This document shows positions 1-5,409 of a stretch of DNA of 5,409 nt, piece after piece; the stretch's first letter is position 1; every line of letters begins with the position of its first letter. Below the pieces are notes generated by a model. It was not told where the DNA came from, searched no databases, and was given only the letters and a program-made list of their open reading frames with translations. The position numbers and the translations under genes were made by a program. This stretch comes from MGBC163016 sp910588905 (GTDB taxonomy: Bacteria > Actinomycetota > Coriobacteriia > Coriobacteriales > Eggerthellaceae): positions 1 through 5,409 of the forward strand of contig CAPGDO010000034.1 of the NCBI GenBank assembly GCA_948616985.1. Direction: 5' to 3'.

Positions 1-3000
1 CGGATGCCCTCATGCCCTGCCCGGATGGGCTTGGTGCCAAGGTCTACCTCGCAGATGCTGCGGCCACATCCAGGAAGGATAGCGTCTGGACGCGGCAGGG
101 ATATGGCCTCTCCCTCGCATTCGACGAGGCGTCGGTGGAGGGCGCGCTCGGGTCCACAGGCCATGCCTTCGGGTCGGAGATCGTGGCGTACGGATTCGTC
201 GGGGACACCGCCCAGAAGGCAGACGGGACATCGGTTGCCTGGGTGATCCGCCGCGACGGCGCGGGCACAGGCACGCTCACCATCTTCCCGAACGAGCGCG
301 CGGGGTACTCGGCCACGAACCTCGCTCGCATGCGCGCATTCACCGCAGACCCCGCCACCTGGGCGCCCTGGACCAAGATCTCAGGCCAGGGATACGAGGG
401 CACCTTCTCGCGCCTCCGCATATACCGGGGCGTGCAGGCGGGGACCTCGCTGGAGAGCGCCTTCGAGGGCTGCACATCCCTGCGCGATGCTGACCTCACA
501 TCGCTGACCGTGAAGGCCACGACCACCAACGCCAAGAGGATCTTCGCGGGGTGCTCCTCCCTCGCATCCGTCACGATCGGGGGGTCTGTCTCAGAGCAGA
601 CGACCGGCAAGGACGATGGCACGACCCCCGTCGCGATCGCATCCGGGCTCCGCGCCCTCTCCGTGATATCCGACGCATCGCATCGCTGGAACACCTCCGC
701 CGCCAACCTCGCCCTCCCCTACGCCTTCTCTGGCTGCACTGGGATGGCGTCTGTGGACATCAGGAGCGCATTCAACGGCTCGGGGCTCAATGCGATGTAT
801 GCATTCTCATCGGCGCCTGCCGCAGATGGCCGCCCCGCATATGGCGCCGCTGCCAAGCTGCGCACCGTCTACCTGAATGCCTTCGGACAGGGCTCAGCAG
901 CCAACATGAACAACGCATTCCGTGCAACGATGCAGGATGCGTCTCTGGCATCTGTCGCCACGAGGGTCGAGATGTACAACGTGGGCACGAGCACGAACGT
1001 GAACATGCGCGAGATGTTCAGGCAGTGCACCCGTCTGAAAGAAGTCATATGCGGCACCGCATCTGCTCCCGTGGGCACGAATGCTGACATGTATTACCTC
1101 TTCGATTACGCATGCGCGCTCGCCAAGGTAACTGCGACCAATGTCGGAACAGGCACAGGGGCCAACCTTGACAGGATGTTCGAAAACTCGGGGTCGAACG
1201 GAACCTCGTCAACCACGACTCCCAACACCACCAACAATTTCGTCAATGCAGGTTCAACAGCCCTTTGGACTCTGACGAATGTGGGCACGAAGGCAAAGAG
1301 TGCCCAATATATGCTTCAGAACACATTGCGCACCACGAATTTCACGACCGCACGCATAAGCTGGATCGGTTCGTATGATTATTCATCCACCGGAACTGAT
1401 GTGAACTATCTCTTCAATGGATGCGGTGCTACGCAAATAGATGCGCTATCAATCCCAAGGATGACCAGAGCGAATAATACGTCCTATCAAAGCACATATA
1501 TCTATGGGAATCTGTCCCGTGTCACAAAGCTTGCAAACGGCAGTAGCGGAGAGGCCGGTAGACTGACCCTCCCCGCAAACAACAAAACAGATGCAACGCT
1601 AGGAGATTCAGAAGCGCAAAAGACGTGGGACCTTGTTCTACTCAGGAACGCTGCGGGATGGATGTTCGCGGGCTCATCATTCAAAGAGGTCAACATCACT
1701 GGCCTTTGGGGTGGGAGCTATCTGTCGCTGCATGACATGTTCGCCAACTGTACCTCTCTTGCTAAACTAACGATATCTGGACCGGGAATCTATATCTATG
1801 GTTCGATTGATGGTCTTGCTGTGGGGTGCACTAGCCTTGAATCCGTATCCATCACGAATACTCGAAGCTGCAGAACGGATCGCTTTACTAATGTCTTCAA
1901 TAACTGCTCCAACCTTAGCACCATCAATCTAACGGGCATAACAGCTATCGACCTTTGGTCTCCTGCTGCAATGGTGGGCGCATTCACGGGATGCAGGAAC
2001 ATAGTCCAGACAGGAGGCGACGGCACAAAGGCCTCTGATTCCGGCAAATCTGCAACGATCACTCTGGGTCCTGGATTCACCCAGATCAGGAACGGATTCT
2101 TTTGGAATCAGCCGAAAGACGGGGACTACCCCAGTTATATGATGGCTACTACCACTAAGATCGTGCTTCAGGATGGAAAGCGGTACTCTTCTGACACGAA
2201 TACTGCGCAGCCCGCAGGGCCAGTGACTCCGAGCAACCTAATGCCCTGCAATCCTAGCATCGCTGACGGACGTACGACTAAATATCCTGGCACGAATATC
2301 ACTTTGGGCACGCAGACTGCAGCAAAATACAGAGCTTCTGTCTGGGAGGCGCAAAGATACCTGAATGGAAGTCCCGCAACAACGGGCAGCTGGCAGATCG
2401 GTCTCGATTCGTCAAATGTGGTCACGGCGACGCTCTCGAATGGCGTCCTCACGCTCAATAGCGCTGGCAAGAAGATGAAGAACTTCACATCTGGATCGAA
2501 TGTTCCTTGGTATGGAAATTCCAGCGTTCGCGAAGTGCGCGTAACCGGCACTGTCTATGCTTACCAACAAGTGCAGTATCTCTTTGCAGAGCTTCCGAAC
2601 CTCACCAAATGCGACCTTCGCAACATGAGGTTCACAACTGACCTGCAAAATGCTGGCTATATGTTCCAAAACTGCACGAGCATCACTTCGTTAGGGCGTT
2701 ATGACGCATCGGGCAATCTTCGACGATACAATTTCAGCACGAATGCGTACTATGCGAGCTCTGCAGCAGCTGACAAGTTCTCAAGCGGTGTCGCTTTCAC
2801 AAGTGATAATAATTACTTTGTCACGACCAACATGAGCGGTGCTCGCTACATGTTTGCTGGATGCATCAAGTTGCAGAGGCTTACCCTCGATAGCTTTGGC
2901 ACGAGAGCGGCAGGCGTCGACCTGTATTTCTTCGCTGACAGTTGCGTTTCGCTTAGGTCAGCAGAAGTGACGGACCTTTCGAACAGGACGACAGCAACCG

Positions 3001-5409
3001 GGCAAACGACCATCGGCCGTTTCTTCAGAAACTGCAGTTCACTCGAAGAAGTGAAGATGAAGAATGTTGGGAATGGCGCTGTAGCAAGCTCATATACTGG
3101 ACGCACCTTATATGCAACGTCCATGTTCGAGAGCTGCACCAGCCTGAAGGCTATCGATATCACGAGCTGTTTCAACGCAGACAATCCTCGCACCGGTAAT
3201 ATGTTCGTCCAATGCAAAGCTCTCAAAACGATCAAATTCACCGATTGCTTCAATGGCAACATCTACAACCAAAGCGCATCGAAATCCAACACCAGCCAAG
3301 TGATCTCAAGCAGCTTGGACACAAGCGGATCAAGCGGCGCGAGCGTGGAGCTCAATAATGTAGGAAATGGCGATAACGCAGTCCTCAGATACTTCTTGAA
3401 TAGCGCGGCATGGCTCAAATCGCTCAAGATGACGAACGTAGGCAACGGAGCGAATGCAAAGCTTGGTCGTATGCTCGTCAACGTGAATGGGCTGACGAAT
3501 GTTGAGCTCAACAATGTGGGCAATGGGGCCAACGCTGAGCTATATGAGATGTTCTACAATGCCACGACTGCGACGAATACAGCACAGATTCCCGCTAATT
3601 CAACTGTCACATATAAATTCACAGATGTTGGCAAGAACAATTCCAATATGAGGGATATGTTCTACCAGTCATTCTCTAGTCCGAACATCAATCAATCGAA
3701 TTCATCGTTTACCTGGTCATATACAGGAAATCGTGGCACAACTGGCTCTATGGGCGCAATGTTCTCGCACTCGAGAACAGATGCTTCTGGAATCACCACG
3801 GGGACAGACGCGCAGGATGCTGGAAATACTTGGACATTCCCGAATAGCTACACCGAGAACACGGGAGCCAATAAGAACTTAATGCCCAAGTTCGATCTGC
3901 GGGGAATGCCTGCGATGGGCGCGTTCGCGCAGACGGCAGCCAACGCTGATGGTCGCGATGGCTCCATGACGCGCATGTTCCAGGACCTTGATCGCATCAC
4001 GAGCGTGGGCACCACGACAGATTGCTCGCTGGTATTGGATCCGAATTGGGTGAACGCCAATGTCACAGATATGAGCAACCTGTTCAAGAATTGCGACAAC
4101 TTGACCACGGTCACGCTGCCGAACCCCGCCCAGAGGGCGAACATCAACCTCTCGAGCGCGTTCCAAGGATGCACGAAGCTTGCGAGGTTCACGCTCTCCA
4201 CCACGAAGGCGCAGGTGGCAGGGTCGAACCTCACGAGCTTCTTCAATGGCTGCACAGCGCTCACCGATGTCCAGCTCACGAATGCGAACATGGTCACGCC
4301 ATCCAACATGACGAGCATGTTCCAGGGCTGCAAGGCGCTTAAGGATCTCGATCTGCGCGGTGTCAGCATGGCGTCCTTGCCTGGGTCTTGGGTCCTCGGC
4401 AACTACGAGGTCACCAACATGGCGAACCTCTTCACGGGATGCACGGCTCTCACCACGGCGAACAGCGGTGCGAAGATCACGATCGGACCTGGCTGCACGA
4501 AGCTCCTCAACGGCTTCTTCTGGTACAAGCTGAACGAGACCTCGACTCCCGTCTACACCATCCAAGCGGACGTGGATGTCTACGGTGGCCCGACTGATAA
4601 GAACCAGCTCATGACGCGCCCGAGCGCGACAGGCTCCAACTACGGTGGCCTCATCAACCTGGCAGATGATGCCGCCATCAAGAACGTGTCGGTGTGGCTC
4701 GCACGCGACTACGTGAACTACGCCACCAAGGGAGAGGCGCGCCTGGATGCGCAGTACGGCTCGCTCGTGGCAACGGGGTATGTGGGATATGACGGTGCCT
4801 ACACCAATGCATCCGGCCAGAGCGGCACATCCAAGGAAGAGGATGTGATGTGGTCGATCCGCACCGGCTCTGACGGCAAGAACACCCTCGTCATCTTCCC
4901 GACGGGCGGTGCCTGGGGCATGGTGCGCGACTTCTCCGTGACAGACGAGAAGAGGATCGCGCCCTGGGGCCGCTATTCGGCATATGGCTCGCTCTTCGAG
5001 CGCGTGGCATTCCCCGCGCCCGTCGAGATGCACGGTTCTGTGCAGGGCATGTTCGATGGGTGCGCAGCCCTCGAGCGCCTCGACCTCAGGAAGAACGTGA
5101 CGTTCACATCTCGCACGACCGATGTGTCATACATGCTGCGCGGATGCACCTCCCTCACCAAGGTCACGAACGCAGGCCCTGACCCGGCATACGCAGGCAC
5201 TCCCTCCATCCTCGCGGTAGACGGGGCATTCCTGCCGCCCCTTGCCGCTGCGGAGACGGGAGTGCGGATGCTGGATGGCTGCACGGGCCTCGATTCGGTC
5301 ACCCTCTCGGGCTTCGCTGCGGGTGTCAAAGCGGATCTCTCCTACATGCTGGCGGGTGCGGGTGCGGAAGGCTCCGCATTCTCGCTCGAGAACGTGGGTG
5401 CGAGCGCCC
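1..5409 (+). CDS. Giant BspA-like (DUF285-type) leucine-rich-repeat surface protein, internal fragment, partial at both ends
   Basis: Codons in the frame starting at position 3 are open across all 1802 triplets, so this is an internal slice of a much larger protein. Seen: dozens of degenerate units with core MF-x-G-C-x-x-L-x-x-V-x-L, for example at residues 153-164, 579-590, 950-961, 1439-1450 and 1683-1694. Headers with LTI-P and APW occur near residues 80-123, 797-836 and 1617-1655. Family knowledge: such repeats mark BspA-like / DUF285 surface proteins, some of which bind host or bacterial surfaces; these are normally exported and wall- or membrane-anchored. Inference: this is a very large extracellular solenoid adhesin. 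The ligand is unknown. No signal peptide, LPXTG signal or transmembrane segment is in view, as both ends are missing. No enzyme motif was found. Base composition shifts strongly in the middle without breaking the frame. The frame and general family are secure; surface location and adhesion are inferred. Confidence 0.93.
240..464 (+). other. Header domain of module 1 (W-x-I ... LTIFP ... APW)
   Basis: Residues 80-154: W-V-I-R-R-D-G, then T-L-T-I-F-P at 91-96, A-P-W at 121-123, and a beta-rich stretch leading into the first repeat core at F154-E-G-C. From memory, BspA-type proteins of Gram-positive anaerobes often carry a short W-x-I-x-x-x-G-x-L-x-I-x-P...APW segment just before the DUF285 repeats; it probably forms the N-terminal cap of the solenoid (inference). 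It recurs twice more in this window, which supports it as a real structural unit. Confidence 0.6.
447..2006 (+). repeat. DUF285-type repeat array of module 1
   Basis: Irregular leucine-rich units with a phenylalanine (or leucine/alanine) three residues before a cysteine: F154/C157, F181/C184, F242/C245, F339/C342, F471/C474, F580/C583, A606/C609, F632/C635 and F661/C664. Between them lie variants without the cysteine, such as N-M-N-N-A-F (301-306), N-L-D-R-M-F (388-393) and Y-M-L-Q-N (436-440). Several variants follow an N-V-G-T motif. Unit length varies from about 24 to 60 residues because loops are inserted. In this family such units are taken to stack into a solenoid, with the Phe/Cys/Leu side chains in the core. 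Confidence 0.75.
2067..2105 (+). other. Module-closing motif GPG...NGFFW, copy 1
   Basis: Residues 689-701 read G-P-G, six residues, then N-G-F-F-W, preceded by an alternating hydrophobic strand (T-I-T-L). The same motif with identical internal spacing is found at 4485-4523. It directly follows the last repeat core and probably forms the C-terminal cap of the repeat block (inference from position only). Confidence 0.55.
2391..2585 (+). other. Header domain of module 2 (shortened)
   Basis: Residues 797-861: W-Q-I-G, then G-V-L-T-L-N at 814-819, V-P-W-Y at 834-837, S-V-R-E-V-R-V at 841-847, and the first repeat phenylalanine at 861. It matches the headers at 240-464 and 4851-5054 in order of motifs, but W836 to F861 is 25 residues against 31 and 29, and LTIFP is replaced by LTLNS. 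The first repeat after it (F-A-E-L-P-N-L) lacks the usual cysteine. Confidence 0.55.
2571..4451 (+). repeat. DUF285-type repeat array of module 2
   Basis: Cores with the F+3 cysteine lie at F888/C891, F951/C954, F1008/C1011, F1042/C1045, F1068/C1071, F1361/C1364, F1387/C1390, F1414/C1417, F1440/C1443 and F1477/C1480. Between 1083 and 1340 the array continues without any cysteine and is dominated by N-V-G-N-G units. The units at 1384-1450 are the closest to a textbook DUF285 consensus (for example N-M-T-S-M-F-Q-G-C-K-A-L). A spacing of 26-37 residues is common. Role inferred: stalk or ligand-binding solenoid. Confidence 0.75.
3345..3578 (+). repeat. Three tandem 26-residue (78-bp) N-V-G-N-G repeats
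   Basis: Residues 1115-1140, 1141-1166 and 1167-1192 form three units of identical length. Each has a (V/L)-x-(L/M)-x-N-V-G-N-G-(D/A)-N-A start, followed by (V/K/E)-L and a hydrophobic R-Y-F-L / R-M-L-V / E-M-F-Y segment. The shared valines sit at 1120, 1146 and 1172, exactly 26 residues apart. At DNA level the units differ at many synonymous positions (for example aat-gta-gga-aat, aac-gta-ggc-aac and aat-gtg-ggc-aat), so the protein pattern is kept while the bases have drifted. This is the most regular stretch in the window. Confidence 0.85.
4485..4523 (+). other. Module-closing motif GPG...NGFFW, copy 2
   Basis: Residues 1495-1507 repeat the motif of 2067-2105: G-P-G, six residues, N-G-F-F-W, with T-I-T-I-type residues just before. 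The tryptophans of the two copies are 806 residues apart. The spacer from this motif to the next L-M linker is 28 residues here and 44 in copy 1. Confidence 0.55.
4851..5054 (+). other. Header domain of module 3
   Basis: Residues 1617-1684: W-S-I-R-T-G-S-D-G, T-L-V-I-F-P at 1628-1633, A-P-W at 1653-1655, F-E-R-V-A-F at 1665-1670, and the first repeat core M-F-D-G-C at 1683-1687. It is the closest of the three to the header commonly seen ahead of BspA/DUF285 repeats. It marks the start of a new repeat block that continues out of the window. Confidence 0.6.
5037..5409 (+). repeat. Start of the DUF285-type repeat array of module 3
   Basis: Three cores carry the F/L+3 cysteine: F1684/C1687, L1712/C1715 and L1757/C1760, each followed by x-x-L and a hydrophobic beta strand. 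A further unit (Y-M-L-A-G-A, 1781-1786) lacks the cysteine, and L-E-N-V-G starts the next one before the window ends. The array therefore continues to the right. Confidence 0.7.

Larger units (their letters stand above)
9..2237 (+). repeat. Super-module 1 of the giant repeat protein (residues 3-745)
   Basis: This is the first of three copies of a very long unit, measured from one L-M-P-C linker (L3-C6) to the next (L746-C749), 743 residues. Order of parts: linker; S-V-W motif at 27-29; V-A-x-G-F-V-G at 61-67; header W80 to APW at 121-123; repeat array from about residue 149 to 668; closing GPG...NGFFW at 689-701; then a 44-residue spacer. The copies are strongly diverged outside these landmarks, so I infer an old duplication rather than a recent one. 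Exact boundaries are a choice of convenience, because the unit is circularly permutable. Confidence 0.7.
2238..4607 (+). repeat. Super-module 2 of the giant repeat protein (residues 746-1535)
   Basis: The second copy, 790 residues from L-M-P-C at 746-749 to L-M-T-R-P at 1536-1540. Parts in order: linker; S-V-W at 779-781; shortened header from W797 to PW at 835-836; repeat array from about residue 857 to 1483, including the 26-residue tandem repeats at 1115-1192; closing GPG...NGFFW at 1495-1507. Compared with modules 1 and 3, the distance from the S-V-W tryptophan to the header tryptophan is 16 residues instead of 51-52, so a segment is missing. Its first two thirds are low in GC, while its end from about 3.9 kb returns to high GC. 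Confidence 0.7.
4608..5409 (+). repeat. Super-module 3, 5' part only (residues 1536-1802)
   Basis: The third copy begins at L-M-T-R-P (1536-1540) and is cut by the window edge after 267 residues. It has S-V-W at 1563-1565, V-A-T-G-Y-V-G at 1589-1595 (compare V-A-Y-G-F-V-G at 61-67), header W1617 with L-V-I-F-P at 1629-1633, APW at 1653-1655, and repeat cores at 1683-1690, 1711-1718 and 1756-1762. The last residues, L-E-N-V-G-A, start another N-V-G type unit. It resembles module 1 more than module 2, both in header layout and in GC-rich codon use. Confidence 0.68.

Noticed and set aside
44..706. Minus-strand open frame of 220 codons
   Set aside because: It is a shadow of the GC-rich start of the repeat gene; no domain or ribosome-binding context supports it.
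551..1087. Plus-strand open frame of 178 codons
   Set aside because: It is out of frame with the repeat protein. Its product is dominated by Arg, His and Cys with no family resemblance, as expected for a shifted reading of GC-rich codons.
981..1290. The repeated 10-mer gtgggcacga as a possible regulatory or CRISPR-like repeat
   Set aside because: The copies are in the coding frame, encode V-G-T in the repeat units, and are unevenly spaced (90 and 210 bases), so coding repetition explains them.
2168..3532. Overlapping minus-strand frames of 63-138 codons in the low-GC middle
   Set aside because: Recurring hydrophobic stretches such as P-F-P-T-F in these translations are reverse complements of the N-V-G-N-G repeats. 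They mirror the sense-strand repeats and do not represent genes.
1030..3900. Possible insertion of a mobile element to explain the low-GC middle
   Set aside because: The repeat-protein frame passes through without a break, the same motifs continue, and I see no transposase, terminal inverted repeats or target duplication. Recombination between homologous repeat genes is a simpler explanation.
3879..5033. Long minus-strand open frame of 384 codons, overlapping another of 184 codons at 3848-4402
   Set aside because: It lies opposite the GC-rich part of the real gene, where stop codons are rare in several frames. Its translation is rich in Arg, His and Ala with no recognisable domain, and the + strand frame here carries clear repeat motifs.

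Overview
The whole window lies inside one protein-coding gene on the + strand. The frame whose codons begin at position 3 is open from edge to edge: 1802 complete codons, no stop, and neither the start nor the end of the gene is present. The protein is a giant repeat protein of the BspA / DUF285 leucine-rich-repeat surface-protein type. It is recognised by many copies of a short unit of the form MF-x-G-C-x-x-L-x-x-V-x-L, and by a header of the form W-x-I...G-x-LTI-P...APW that precedes each block of these repeats. Residue numbers below count the first full codon (position 3) as residue 1.

Layout: the protein is built from very long super-modules of roughly 740-800 residues. Two complete super-modules (9-2237 and 2238-4607) and the beginning of a third (4608 to the right edge) are visible. 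Each runs in the same order: an L-M-P-C / L-M-T-R-P linker, an S-V-W motif, a beta-type header ending in (A/V)PW, a long array of MF..C..L repeats, and, in the two complete modules, a closing GPG...NGFFW motif. Inside module 2 there is a Cys-free part with three tandem repeats of exactly 26 residues.

Composition is mosaic. The first kilobase and the last 1.5 kb are about 65-70 % GC in sampled lines and use GC-ending codons. The middle (about 1.0-3.9 kb) falls to about 35-50 % GC and uses AAA, GAA, AGA and AAT freely, although the reading frame and repeat logic continue unbroken.

Organism: GC-rich flanks, regular use of AGG for arginine, and a giant BspA-type protein would fit a host-associated high-GC anaerobe, for example a member of the Coriobacteriia (Olsenella/Collinsella group). 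This is a weak inference, and a host-associated archaeon cannot be excluded. I see no RNA gene, promoter, terminator, insertion sequence or CRISPR array. Other open frames, including long ones on the minus strand, are shadows of this gene.
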